From the NCBI RefSeq assembly GCF_964340395.1, contig NC_135567.1, positions 9,939,484 to 9,969,483 on the forward strand: DNA of 30,000 bases, written 5' to 3'. Source of the stretch: Glandiceps talaboti. Its lineage: Eukaryota; Hemichordata; Enteropneusta; Spengelidae. The notes beneath the pieces were generated by a model that saw nothing but the letters and a program-made list of their open reading frames with translations, searched no databases and was not told where the DNA came from. Numbering within the stretch: position 1 is the stretch's first letter; every line of letters begins with the position of its first letter. Shown here in pieces: positions 1 through 11,004 of the stretch. A program made the translations under genes and the position numbers.

Positions 1-14
1 ATTATATCTATCAG

Positions 15-146
15 ATGTACGCATGTCTATTTGGCGTCATTGGTTTTCAAGCAAAACTAAACCAGTCCGGTGTGCAGATCATTCAAGCTACAGTATTTAT
101 GACACCTACAGTCATTGTGTCCCGGACTTTCATTATTACTCTAAAG
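15..146 (+). CDS. ABCG exon a: end of TM1 and TM2
   Basis: The frame reads [11 protein letters not shown] then [11 protein letters not shown], which fits the end of TM1 and the family's 'G(V/I)Q' loop, followed by a hydrophobic TM2. The donor is AAG|GTATGT at phase 0. The left border is uncertain. CTATCAG at 8-14 could be the acceptor, but the frame is also open to position 3, and TM1 looks short, so the exon may extend beyond the window. Confidence 0.8.
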
Positions 147-2652
147 GTATGTGATATACACCACAAATACAACGAGTAACACTAAAGGAAAGCACTTTCT
201 CTATGAGCTACACTCGTTTATAGCATTCATATTACAACGAGTGACACTGACGTAAAACACTTTCTAGCATTCATACTATAACGAGTAATACTGAAGTAAA
301 GTACTGACTCTATAGGTTTATTTACAAGCCTAACATGTGATCTTTCTAATAATGTCAATTAGCAAATGAAAAAGTACACTTTTACACTTGATATGGGTGC
401 TATAAATGATTGTGGTACATACAAGAAATGATTCACTTTGGTGTAATGAGTTGTACTTGATATGGATGCCATAAACGACTGTGGTACATACAGAAAACAC
501 TTTACTTTGGTGTTATGGGTTGTTATTAATTTTACTTGTAAAAGTTAACTTTCGGTCTACAGTGCTGGAAAGGATAGTGACCTTTTGATCTGTGGATTTA
601 CTTGAGTTAGATGTTGATATTAATTAACGTGGCACAAGCTGCACACGCAAATCCCCCCACCCCCAACGTATCACTGAAGGTGAGTTACGCTAACGTAACA
701 ACGGTTTCTCTGCTAGAGGTACGCTGGTGTAGAACTACACCGATGGTCTGCTGCATGCCTCTTTTGCAGGTACATCATGTAGCCTCGACAGTGTAATGCT
801 AGTGTACATACTCCGATGTAACACTATCAAGGGAGAATTGCGTTAGCGTAACCGTGATTCTCACCTAGCTTTCAAGTGAAAATACTTGCAATTTTTTTTT
901 TAAAAAGGAGAAGCTATTCTAGTGTGTTTATGTCGATGAATACTTTTTATGATGTTACAAATTGTGTTCAGGAATTGTTAGAACTGTTCATGGCATAGTG
1001 CATAGTAGGGAGTCAAGTCCCTGTACATTTTTCGATACATATAAAAAAACTATGTTATCGTCTCGTTTAAAAGTAATATATCCTATTACCACTAGATGAC
1101 CAACAGTCGCATTTGTACCGTTGTAAAATACACGAACGTGTACAGTGTGGTTATAAATTTGTAATGTACATGTAATGTATAAACGTAAATGACTGTGTTG
1201 TCATTTTGTTATGGATAGTTTTGTCACAATTTTCTCATTTTTCAGACGTCCTAGTTTTGTCGTCATGTGCGATAATATTGACGGTGAAGATCGGTCACCA
1301 TTTTGTTTGATTATGTGTTCAATCACCGTGTTTTCTTCAAGAAGAAAGACGTTTTTAATGATGTTTGAACGTGCATATCATGACGTTTACAATCCCATAT
1401 GACAAGTGATATTTCACGTTAAACGTCAGTGTACCCTTATCAAGTTCTTAATCCTGATCTTGGTAGCGAGTTGACAAGTGTTTGGCGTAGTGGGTAAGGA
1501 AAGACCAGAGTCATAGAGTACACTCAAAACACATTCTTTATTGCTACATGTGGTATAAAGTTACAAGCCAAGGATAATGAATAACCCAACCCATAATTAA
1601 TATTCATGTACCTGCTCATGAATAGTAATACAATGGAATAGGCAGGGCACATGTCACAGTCATCAAGAACGATTGATCTGGACATAGGTATATGATAATA
1701 AAAAAATATAACATATCTTCCACTATGTTTATTATTTACAGAATGTTCACTTAAAACTGCAAATATTTTATAAGGAGCATGGCGATAGTATGTACACTCT
1801 CAGTGCATACTATGTTTCCCTAATATGTAGTGGGGTAAGGAATTTTGTTTTTAATTCTCTGTTTATTCAAAGGGGAATGCCACATCAGGAACGTTAGACA
1901 TTCCATTAACTATGGGTTCTGGAGAGTCATTTCATATTGTTACATCACCTACAATTACTTGCGATTTCAGAGTAATCATCAAAATAATACTGTGCCTTAG
2001 TAGTGTAGTTTGGCTAGTATGAACTATTGCATTATGGGAGTCAGCAGAAATAACGTATTCAGTGGTTACACATTTATTTACTCGCCTAGCGACTCTTACT
2101 GACAAGGTCCCTTAGGACACTCGTATTTTTCTCAGCGAAAGGAAGAAAAATATCGGTGAATAATATCTAATTATTTGTTTATTAAATCACCTAGTGTGTG
2201 GTTCCTATGACAACGGTTTTCATACTTTGGACAGGTCTCTTTTGGATTATTGGTAAGTTAAATATCATACTGTTATATGAACTTTTTTACGAAGACAGAT
2301 TATTATATTTTAATGTTGGCATTCGGATCCAGAACAAAAATCTGTTGAAAGTCTACAAATTGATCACTGTAAGCTAGAATACATGCATTTATGTCCAGTG
2401 AATAATTTTGAGGCATGATAGAACATCCATCCATCCGCCCATCCATCCATCCATCCATCCATCCATCCATTCATTCATTCATTCATTCATTCATTCATTC
2501 ATTCATTCATTCATTCATTCATTCATTCATTCATTCATTCATCCACCCACCCATCCATCCATCCAACCAACCACCCATCCATCCATCCATTCACCCATCC
2601 AACCAACCATCCATCCATCCATCCATCCATCCATCCATCCATCCATCCATCC

Positions 2653-2750
<98 letters not shown>

Positions 2751-5700
2751 TCCTTATATCGTTGATCTCTAGATAAATTTTCTGTTAAACAAGTTAAACA
2801 TTGTCTGATCATCGTCGTCACAGGTGAATGTTTTTTATGATTACTTTGTTTTATTAGGATTTCCCAACGGTACAGTGTCTGTTTACCTATCAACAACCTT
2901 TATTGGAATATTGACTGTTCTGGCATCTTTGTCTGCAGGTAAGGCCCGGAATAAACATTGTACTTCTCATTGGCCTAATCTAATGATTAAGTTAGTTATA
3001 TGACAAATTCGACGCTCATTGCAATTAGTTGCAGCAACTAAACTTTAATTAGACAGGCAATTAAATTAGAAAGGCAATTAAATTAGATAGGCAATTAAAT
3101 TAGATAGGCAATTAAATTAGACAGGCAATTAAATTAGATAGGCAATTAAATTAGATAGGCAATTAAATTAGACAGGCAATTAAATTAGAAAGGCAATTAA
3201 ATTAGACACAGACTGTTGAAAATAATGACAGAAGTCTGACGCGCAATAGACATCGACGTTTTGTGATGTCAAATATAATTCTTAGTGAGCACAATTGACT
3301 TTACCCCTTAAGCATGTCATATGTTACTTGACCCTCTAAGCTACTCGTGAGAAAATACATGACAATATCAACAACAGACACCAAACAATAATTATGAAAA
3401 GTAGGGAAAAAATAATTTAGAAATTTATTATTTATATTTCGAGTACAGCAGAACCAATGTCGTGCCGCGAGATTTTGCAACATAGCATTGCCAGGGTATA
3501 AAACCCATATCTTTTGTTCGAACTAGTACAACCTTACATGGGTGTGGTTTAATAACTATTATGCATGCAGCATGATACATCTATAATTGCATAATTACCA
3601 AAACGTCTGTAAACATCTTGGTTGTAAACCATGGCACTTTCATTGTTGTATTTACAGCCATCTTTGTTGCTTTCCTGGCACCAGACATCAGATTTGTTGG
3701 TGTAATTGTGAATGGCTGGAATGTCATCGCTTTATTGATTGGAGGATATTTTGTCATCGTGACGTAGGTTAAATCTTATTGGTCATTGGTCGTATCTCAC
3801 ACAGCTATAGTAAGACAGTCACATGAAGGAACGTATTTTGTACATCTACATCTTTGGTCCTAGAAATTGATATTAAAGTGACCATATGAATGAGAATTGG
3901 TACTTTATTGTGGATTTTCAATAAACCAAATAATTTTGAGGTCAATGTGAAAAAAGCCCAGTCCTAGTTTGTCACTCAATAAATTACAGAATATTAAAAA
4001 ACATGTAAACTGTTTGTTATTGCATGTAATAAATATGTAAAATGTTTGTTATTGCATGTGATAAACATGTAAACTGTTTGTTATTGCATGTAATAAATAT
4101 GTAACCTGTTTGTTATTGCATGTAATAAACATGTAAACTGTTTGATATTGCATGTAATAAATATGTAAACTGTTTGATATTGCATGTAATAAATATGTAA
4201 ACTGTTTGTTATTGCATGTAATAAATATGTAAACTGTTTGTTATTGCATGTAATAAACATGTAAACTGTTTGTTATTGCATGTAATAAACATGTAAACTG
4301 CAGCTGTATGTTATTGCATATAATAAACATGTAAACTGTTTGTTATTGCATGTAATAAGCATGCACCCTGTTTGTTATTGCATGTAATAAACATGTAAAC
4401 TGTTTGTTATTGCATGTAATAAATATTTAAACTGTTTGTTATTGCATGTAATAAACATGTAAACTGTTTGTTATTGCACGTACAATGATAAACTTTTTAC
4501 ACGTTTCACCTTTTTGCATTGTAATGAATTTTAAACTCATTTCAAGATTTGTGTCGAGCGAGACAAAGTTTTGTTTCTCGTTTCTAATTTTTGTTGTATT
4601 TCTTTTTGGTAGAACAATCCCAAAGTTTATGCTATGGTTATACTATACTACAATTACGCCGCTAGCGTTTGAGAGTGTATGTATACTGATTTGGAGAGAC
4701 GTTGATTACATTGGTATGTATTTACTGTGGTTTTTCATTACAGCTATAGTTTATAATAATAGGGTATTAGGACATCCTGGTTTGTCATTACAGCTGTAGT
4801 ATATAATAATAGGGTATTGGAATATCCTGGTTTGTTATTACAGCTGTTGTATATAATAATAGGGTATTGGAATATCCTGGTTTGTTATTACAGCTGTAGT
4901 ATATAATAATAGGGTATTGGGATATCCTGGTTTGTTATTACAGCTGTAGTATATAATAATAGGGTATTGGAATATCCTGGTTTGTCATTACAGCTGTAGT
5001 ATATAATAATAGGGTATTTGAATATCCTGGTTTGTTATTACAGCTGTTGTATATAATAATAGGGTATTGGAATATCCTGGTTTGTTGTTACAGCTGTAGT
5101 ATATAATAATAGGGTATTGGAATATCCTGGTTTGTTATTACAGCTGTAGTATATAATAATAGGGTATTGGAATATCCTGGTTTGTTATTACAGCTGTAGT
5201 ATATAATAATAGGGTATTGGAATATCCTGGTTTGTCATTACAGCTGTAGTATATAATAATAGGGTATTGGAATATCCTGGTTTGTTATTACAGCTGTAGT
5301 ATATAATAATAGGGTATTGGGATATCCTGGTTTGTTATTACAGCTGTTGTATATAATAATAGGGTATTGGGATATCCTGGTTTGTCATTACAGCTGTAGT
5401 ATATAATAATAGGGTATTGGGATATCCTGGTTTGTTATTACAGCTGTAGTATATAATAATAGGGTATTGGGATATCCTGGTTTGTCATTACAGCTGTTGT
5501 ATGTAATAATAGGGTATTGGAATATCCTGGTTTGTTATTACAGCTGTAGTATATAATAATAGGGTATTGGAATATCCTGGTTTGTTATTACAGCTGTAGT
5601 ATATAATAATAGGGTATTGGGATATCCTGGTTTGTCATTACAGCTGTAGTATATAATAATAGGGTATTGGAATATCCTGGTTTGTCATTACAGCTTTAGT

Positions 5701-8700
5701 ATATAATAATAGGGTATTGGGATATCCTGGTTTGTTATTACAGCTGTAGTATATAATAATAGGGTATTGGGATATCCTGGTTTGTCATTACAGCTGTTGT
5801 ATGTAATAATAGGGTATTGGAATATACTGGTTTGTTATTACAGCTGTAGTATATGATAATAGGGTATTGTGACATCCTGGTTTTTCATTACAGCTGTAGT
5901 AAATGATAATAGGGTATTGGAATATCCTGGTTTGTTATTACAGCTGTTGTATATGATAATAGGGTATTGTGACATCCTGGTTTTTCATTACAGCTGTAGT
6001 ATATAATAATAGGGTATTGTGATATCCTGGTTTGTCATTACAGCTGTAGTATATAATAATAGGGTATTGGGATATCCTGGTTTGTCATTACAGCTGTAGT
6101 ATATAATAATAGGGTATTGGAATATCCTGGTTTGTCATTACAGCTGTAGTATATAATAATAGGGTATTGGAATATCCTGGTTTGTCATTACAGCTGTAGT
6201 ATATAATAATAGGGTATTGGAATATCCTGGTTTGTCATTACAGCTTTAGTATATAATAATAGGGTATTGGGATATCCTGGTTTGTTATTACAGCTGTAGT
6301 ATATAATAATAGGGTATTGGGATATCCTGGTTTGTCATTACAGCTGTTGTATGTAATAATAGGGTATTGGAATATACTGGTTTGTTATTACAGCTGTAGT
6401 ATATGATAATAGGGTATTGTGACATCCTGGTTTTTCATTACAGCTGTAGTAAATGATAATAGGGTATTGGAATATCCTGGTTTGTTATTACAGCTGTTGT
6501 ATATGATAATAGGGTATTGTGACATCCTGGTTTTTCATTACAGCTGTAGTATATAATAATAGGGTATTGTGATATCCTGGTTTGTCATTACAGCTGTAGT
6601 ATATAATAATAGGGTATTGGGATATCCTGGTTTGTCATTACAGCTGTAGTATATAATAATAGGGTATTGGAATATCCTGGTTTGTCATTACAGCTGTAGT
6701 ATATAATAATAGGGTATTGGAATATCCTGGTTTGTCATTACAGCTGTAGTATATAATAATAGGGTATTGGGATATCCTGGTTTGTTATTACAGCTGTAGT
6801 ATATGATAATAGGGTATTGTGACATCCTGGTTTTTCATTACAGCTGTAGTAAATAATAATAGGGTATTGGAATATCCTGGTTTGTCATTACAGCTGTAGT
6901 ATATAATAATAGGGTATTGGGATATCCTGGTTTGTTATTACAGCTGTTGTATATGATAATAGGGTATTGTGACATCCTGGTTTTTCATTACAGCTGTAGT
7001 ATATAATTATAGGGTATTGGAATATCCTGGTTTGTCATTACAGCTGTAGTATATAATAATAGGGTATTGGAATATCCTGGTTTGTCATTACAGCTGTTGT
7101 ATATAATAATAGGGTATTGGAATATCCTGGTTTGTCATTACAGCTGTAGTATATAATAATAGGGTATTGGAATATCCTGGTTTGTTGTTACAGCTGTAGT
7201 ATATAATAATAGGGTATTGGAATATCCTGGTTTGTCATTACAGCTGTAGTATATAATAATAGGGTATTGGAATATCCTGGTTTGTTATTACAGCTGTAGT
7301 ATATAATAATAGGGTATTGGAATATCCTGGTTTGTCATTACAGCTGTAGTATATAATAATAGGGTATTGGAATATCCTGGTTTGTTATTACAGCTGTAGT
7401 ATATAATAATAGGGTATTGGAATATCCTGGTTTGTCATTACAGCTGTTGTATATAATAATAGGGTATTGGGATATCCTGGTTTGTCATTACAGCTGTAGT
7501 ATATGATAATAGGGTATTGTGACATCCTGGTTTTTCATTACAGCTGTAGTATATAATAATAGGGTATTGGAATATCCTGGTTTGTCATTACAGCTGTAGT
7601 ATATAATAATAGGGTATTGGAATATCCTGGTTTGTCATTACAGCTGTAGTATATAATAATAGGGTATTGGGATATCCTGGTTTGTTATTACAGCTGTAGT
7701 ATATAATAATAGGGTATTGTGACATCCTGGTTTGTTATTACAGCTGTAGTATATAATAATAGGGTATTGGAATATCCTGGTTTGCTGTTACAGCTGTAGT
7801 ATACAATAATAGGGTATTGTGACATCCTGGTTTGTTATTACAGCTGTAGTATATAATAATAGGGTATTGGAATATCCTGGTTTGTTATTACAGCTGTAGT
7901 ATATAATAATAGGGTTTTGGGACAACCTGTCCAAAACACTCCTCACATTCAATATTATACACTACTGGCAGTGATCACAGCTATTACATCACTCAGTGTT
8001 TTTTATAGCTAAGAGATGTCTTCATGACAGGAATTTTTCTTTTAAATATATATAGAATATGACTTTATCGGAACATACAGTGTACTGTATTAAACACAGG
8101 TTATTTTGATAGAAGTCACTGACTGTGATCGCAACTATTACATTACTCAGTATGTCCATAGCTGACAGGTATATTTATGAAAGTAATATTTTAGTTAAAT
8201 GTATATATAAAACATGGTGTTAACGAGACTCCTTACTAATTTGATTGATAAACCAATGTCCCACTAACTGAATAATATACACTACTTATAGTGATCACAA
8301 CTATTACATCATTCAGTATGACCATAGATGTACAGAGATTATTTCATAAAACAATGCTTTGTGTAATAATCCCATTTTCACTTATTTTACTAATCTTTGT
8401 ATATTATACAATAATAGCAATTCGACCTTTATCTACGAATTTGAGTTGTATTATCTAATATTAAGGTATTGTTTCTTTTCTGAGATGAAATTAGTTGTCA
8501 CTGTACAAAAACTCTCATTTGACCACATCTTCCACTTGGAAGTGAAGCTTGTGCAGATTCTGTGTAAATGAGATGAAAATCAGGGTTGTCGGTGACTGAG
8601 TGGTTAAACCACTTGCCTCTTACCACTGTGGTCTGGGTTCACACCCATTCAAGGGTTTCATTAAATTTAACACGCTGTACGAAAAAAATGTGTCGTTCAG

Positions 8701-8799
8701 TTTGACTCTACCGAACAATGCAGGCTTTCCCTGGGTACTCTGGTTTCCTCTTCCACTAACAATGAATCTTTTATTGAGTTATGCTTGTTGGAGGGTTTA

Positions 8800-8854
<55 letters not shown>

Positions 8855-11004
8855 ATATGAAACAAACAACTTTGACCTAATTTAATCATGGTCATTTCTT
8901 CTGGGGGGAGGGGGCTATAGGCACTTAAATGAGATACTTTGTCTCCTACAACCCCTGGATGATCAACGCAACGATGGTTAGGCGGACCACAGGTGTGGTA
9001 GAACACTGCTTTATCTACATTTTTTCCATTCTGGGATAATGCTTGTGCAAAGGCTGTGTAATTTGTTTGGTATTGACTTAATTTACCCATGGTGATCTCT
9101 CCCCTGGGGGTTGTAGACAATCAAAAGTGGTACTTCATCTCATACTACCCATTGAAAATGATCACATGAAGGGTAATAAAGCTTGAATAAAAGTGAATAA
9201 AGTCGACAATTCGTATAGTGAAAGTTGGGTAAATGGTCGAATTTTCACATAATGATATTATAATTTATTTACAATACAGTTATTTCTCATAGGACGTGTA
9301 TTGTAGTATCCTAAGTGTTTCATCTTGTTCTATTTTTTGTTCAATAACTCCTAGCATGCAACTCTGAAAACATTCGTTGTCTTAGGAGTGGAAATGACGT
9401 TCTGGAATTGTATGGTTTTAATAAGGTAAATCATGTCATGTATTTTGAATATATTAAACCTGCAATTGGTGTAACTTGGGTATTATTGTTTTTATCAGAC
9501 AACAAACTATATATTCACTAAAAATTGTTAAAATACCAATAATTAGACATTTATAATTGTAGGTCACTTTCATCCATATGTAGTATTGTAACAGGGTAAC
9601 ATTGTCATTGACTGGAGTTGCCGATTTAGGGTGCGAACCCAAAAATCAATTTGATCGGATATATACAATAGGTTACTTTCATCCATATGTAGTATTGTAA
9701 CAGGGTAACATTGTCATTGACTGGAGGTGCCGATTTAGGGTGCGAACCCAAAAATCAATTTGATCGGATATATACAATAGGTTACTTTCATCCATATGTA
9801 GTATTGTAACAGAGTAACATTGTCATTGATTGGAGGTGCCGATTTAGGGTGCGAACCCAAAAATCAATTTGATCGGATATATACAATAGGTTACTTTCAT
9901 CCATATGTAGTATTGTAACAGGGTAACATTGTCATTGATTTGCCGTGCCGATTTAGGGTGCGAACCCAAAAATCAATTTGATCGGATATATTATACAATA
10001 CGTAACTTTCATCCATATGTAGTATTGTAACAGGGTAACATTGTTATTGATTTGCCGTGCCGATTTAGGGTGCGAACCCAAAAATTAATTTGATCGGATA
10101 TATTATACAATAGGTCACTTTCATCCATATGTAGTATTGTAACAGAGTAACATTGTCATTGATTGGAGTTGCCGATTTAGGGTGCGAACCCAAAAATCAA
10201 TTTGATCGGATATATTATACAATATTATGTATACAACTACACAAAAAATTAACCACAGGTGATTCCATGTTGTTCAGTGTGTACGATATTACTATTAAGT
10301 CAATATAATCTGACGAAGTACGTTCAAAAAATCATGTTTAGTTTTAATAAACGATTTAAAATATTGATTGATTAATAATATCAATTATTAGTCAATATAT
10401 AGTAATCTGAAGAAGTATTTCAAAAAATCATGTTTAGTTTTAATAAGCAATTTAAAATATTTATTTTCAATTAACAAATAATTAATAATATTAATTCTCA
10501 TCTTTGATTTTGTATTTACTTTCTGGTTTTATAAACCTTCTTGAGGGCCTCGATTGAAAGAAGTGTTATTTAGTCATTGAAACGAGAGTTTAATATCAAG
10601 ACATATATCTGAAAAGAATATTTTCACAAAATATTGACACTTTATTTTAGTGTCATATATTTACTATAGCGAAATTTTCAATTTGATGATATTTCAAAAA
10701 AATATAACACACAGTTTATTAAAAGTAACATTTATTTTGTAGGAGGAGAATTAAAATGATTCAAAACCCACCCAGAAAATTAAAAGAATTTAGTTTTTTA
10801 TCCTATTTGAACTATTGATCTCACACTTATATAATGATGATGAATTTGCTTCTTTTTTTGTTCTATTCACAGGATAATCTCTGTATGGATCTAATTATAA
10901 TATCTGTGTCCTTCCTGTGTTATACTCTACTCGGTCTAGCTGTGTTTTCATACAGAGTGAGGTTACACTACTCTACCTATCAAATACATTATTCTGGACA
11001 ATAG
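15..11004 (+). CDS. ABC transporter subfamily G (white/ABCG-type), C-terminal membrane domain, 8 exons, 5' partial
   Basis: ABCG half-transporters have an N-terminal ATPase and a C-terminal six-helix domain, dimerise, and export lipids, sterols, pigment precursors or xenobiotics. Only the membrane domain is here. The exons join at 15-146, 1742-1834, 2195-2252, 2858-2938, 3658-3763, 4613-4713, 9355-9425 and 10873-11004. Every junction has AG/GT borders and matching phases, giving 774 nt (257 codons plus stop). Family landmarks in order: GVIGF then QSGVQ after TM1; [10 protein letters not shown], matching the F-x-R/K-E-x-x-x-x-x-Y element before TM3; hydrophobic TM3-TM4; [19 protein letters not shown], the ABCG 'GGFFV...IP.W..W..Y' signature after TM5; a Cys-containing extracellular loop ending in DVLELYGF; and TM6 followed by a short basic tail. 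Identification as ABCG is firm, but the exact paralogue and substrate are not determinable. Introns carry large tandem arrays. No frameshift or stop breaks the model. Confidence 0.9.
147..1741 (+). other. ABCG intron 1 with short tandem duplications
   Basis: No exon was found inside. At about 175-310 a degenerate 'acgagtaacact...aaagcact' motif occurs three times. At 386-523 a 69-bp segment (acttgatatgg...) is duplicated in tandem. A foldback element lies at 672-880 and is listed separately. Confidence 0.6.
672..880. mobile_element. Candidate MITE-like foldback element
   Basis: Imperfect inverted arms: CACTGAAGGTGAG followed by TTACGCTAACG on the left (672-696), and GCGTTAGCGTAACCGTGA followed by TTCTCACCT and TTTCAAGTG on the right (839-879). 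The span is about 200 bp and contains no coding frame of note. The size and inverted ends suggest a MITE. A target-site duplication is not clear. Confidence 0.4.
1742..1834 (+). CDS. ABCG exon b: pre-TM3 element
   Basis: The acceptor is TTATTTACAG and the donor GGG|GTAAGG, both phase 0, with 31 codons between them. It contains [18 protein letters not shown], which corresponds to the conserved 'vF.rE...gmY...aYy' segment of ABCG proteins that leads into TM3. It was too short to be seen as a long open frame and was found by matching the family signature. Confidence 0.88.
2195..2252 (+). CDS. ABCG exon c: TM3
   Basis: A 58-nt exon between AATCACCTAG and GTAAGT. It starts at phase 0 and leaves one base that completes a Gly codon with the next exon. 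It encodes [19 protein letters not shown], a hydrophobic helix with the Pro expected near the end of the TM3 entry. Confidence 0.85.
2424..2749. repeat. Compound tetranucleotide microsatellite (ATCC/ATTC/ATCA)
   Basis: Blocks of CATC, CATT, CATC/CAAC and then AATC repeats run without a break between the TM3 and TM4 exons of the ABCG gene. The long open frames through it follow from the stop-free 4-bp unit and are not genes. Confidence 0.97.
2858..2938 (+). CDS. ABCG exon d: TM4
   Basis: The acceptor is TTTTATTAG and the donor GCAG|GTAAGG. It encodes [10 protein letters not shown] then [15 protein letters not shown]. The short extracellular turn followed by a helix corresponds to TM4 of ABCG transporters. 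It is 81 nt, entering after one base of a codon and leaving one base. Confidence 0.87.
3055..3206. repeat. 17-bp tandem repeat, about 9 copies
   Basis: The unit is aggcaattaaattagat with small changes (gac/gaa/gat at the end). It lies in the intron between ABCG exons d and e. Confidence 0.95.
3658..3763 (+). CDS. ABCG exon e: TM4-TM5 and GG-FV motif
   Basis: The acceptor is GTATTTACAG. The exon encodes [20 protein letters not shown] then [19 protein letters not shown] is the strongly conserved Gly-rich end of TM5. The donor is GAC|GTAGGT and leaves two bases that make a Thr codon with the A of the next exon. Reading straight through would meet a TAG immediately, which supports splicing here. 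Confidence 0.88.
4000..4479. repeat. 32-bp tandem repeat, about 15 copies
   Basis: The period is 32 bp, built from 'catgtaaactgtttgtta' joined to 'ttgcatgtaataaa'. Copies differ by single substitutions (aaacat/aaatat), and one copy carries a short insertion near 4301. The array ends about 130 bp before the acceptor of ABCG exon f. Confidence 0.95.
4613..4713 (+). CDS. ABCG exon f: post-TM5 'IPKF..WLYY' loop
   Basis: The acceptor is TTTTTGGTAG and the donor ATTG|GTATGT, with 101 nt between. It encodes [20 protein letters not shown] and then an aromatic/acidic segment. This aligns with the family's 'sIP.wl.W..y.S...ygfEal' motif. The next intron holds the 50-bp array, whose first unit begins 18 nt after the donor. 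Confidence 0.9.
4731..7930. repeat. 50-bp minisatellite, 64 copies, no indels
   Basis: The unit reads cagctgtagt, atataataat, agggtattgg, aatatcctgg, tttgttatta. The cagct start recurs at 4741, 4791 and every 50 bp to 7891, so all 64 units keep exactly 50 bp. Variant sites (gtagt/gttgt, aatatc/gatatc/gacatc, tttgt/ttttt) mark subtypes. An 11-unit block starting at 5691 is repeated at 6241. The array fills most of the intron after ABCG exon f. Confidence 0.98.
7948..8390. repeat. Three diverged copies of a ~160-bp unit
   Basis: The motif 'cacta..n..gtgatcacaactattacatcac..tcagt' recurs near 7958, 8117 and 8278, with related flanks. The second copy reads gtgatcgcaactattacatt. The copies sit in the ABCG intron just after the 50-bp array. 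No gene is seen. Confidence 0.7.
8584..8857 (+). mobile_element. tRNA-derived SINE with (AAAT)n tail
   Basis: A polymerase III A box (TGACTGAGTGG, 8593-8603) and B box (GGTTCACACCC, 8636-8646) lie at tRNA-like spacing. A tRNA-unrelated body containing 'gggtactctggtttcctctt' follows, then an (AAAT)n tail at 8799-8857. This is the standard tRNA-SINE layout. A short run upstream (atgagatgaaaat) weakly resembles sequence after the tail, but no convincing target duplication is visible. Confidence 0.75.
8870..9120. other. Intronic segment with internal related blocks
   Basis: 'ttgacctaatttaatcatgg' near 8871 and 'ttgacttaatttacccatgg' near 9073 are direct relatives. 'ctcctacaacccctgg' and 'cctgggggttgtag' are inverted relatives. 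The open frame on the minus strand here has no recognisable domain. It may be an old, unclassified repeat. Confidence 0.4.
9355..9425 (+). CDS. ABCG exon g: extracellular loop before TM6
   Basis: The acceptor is AATAACTCCTAG and the donor AAG|GTAAAT. Frame joining gives ACNSENIRC then [12 protein letters not shown], the Cys-bearing extracellular loop and the 'G.evL..yGf' motif that precedes TM6 in ABCG proteins. It is 71 nt and ends at phase 0. Confidence 0.88.
9561..10224. repeat. 109-112-bp tandem repeat, 6 copies
   Basis: Units begin with 'aggt(t/c)actttcatccatat' at 9561, 9670, 9779, 9888, 10000 and 10112. The first three steps are 109 bp. The last two are 112 bp because of an extra 'tta'. 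Each unit holds 'ttagggtgcgaaccc', whose complement resembles a polymerase III B box. It lies in the last ABCG intron. Confidence 0.96.
10300..10490. repeat. Diverged ~80-bp direct duplication
   Basis: 'aaaaaatcatgtttagtttt' followed by 'aataaacgatttaaaatatt' at about 10326-10364 recurs at about 10422-10460 with aagcaattt. Both copies follow 'aatctga(c/a)gaagta'. The rest of the interval to the last ABCG exon is plain AT-rich intron. Confidence 0.75.
10873..11004 (+). CDS. ABCG last exon: TM6 and C-terminus
   Basis: The acceptor is TTCTATTCACAG. The exon encodes [20 protein letters not shown] then [13 protein letters not shown] and ends at TAG. The helix plus basic stop-transfer tail fits the usual ABCG C-terminus, with a somewhat long tail of 18 codons that is the founder unit of the 56-bp array. 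An alternative is a donor at AGA|GTGAGG inside the exon (GTGAGG begins at 10956). The immediate in-frame stop and usual family length favour a terminal exon. Confidence 0.85.
   Translation, partial: DNLCMDLIIISVSFLCYTLLGLAVFSYRVRLHYSTYQIHYSGQ

Noticed and set aside
611-796. 61-codon plus-strand frame with splice-like borders
   Set aside because: It overlaps the foldback element, and no phase-compatible peptide with ABCG similarity results.
1211-1402. 63-codon plus-strand frame with acceptor-like TTTTTCAG, considered as the missing ABCG exon
   Set aside because: Its phase does not fit the neighbouring exons and it lacks the family motif. The exon at 1742-1834 fits both.
2408-2776. Long Pro-His-Ser-Ile and Asn-Gln-Ser-Ile frames
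   Set aside because: Translation of a tetranucleotide microsatellite.
4731-7930. CRISPR-like regular array
   Set aside because: Units are directly contiguous with no unique spacers, in an intron of an animal gene.
10949-10990. Donor AGA|GTGAGG inside the last ABCG exon
   Set aside because: A terminal exon is simpler: the frame reaches a stop within the usual C-terminal length and polyadenylation signals follow. It is kept only as an alternative.
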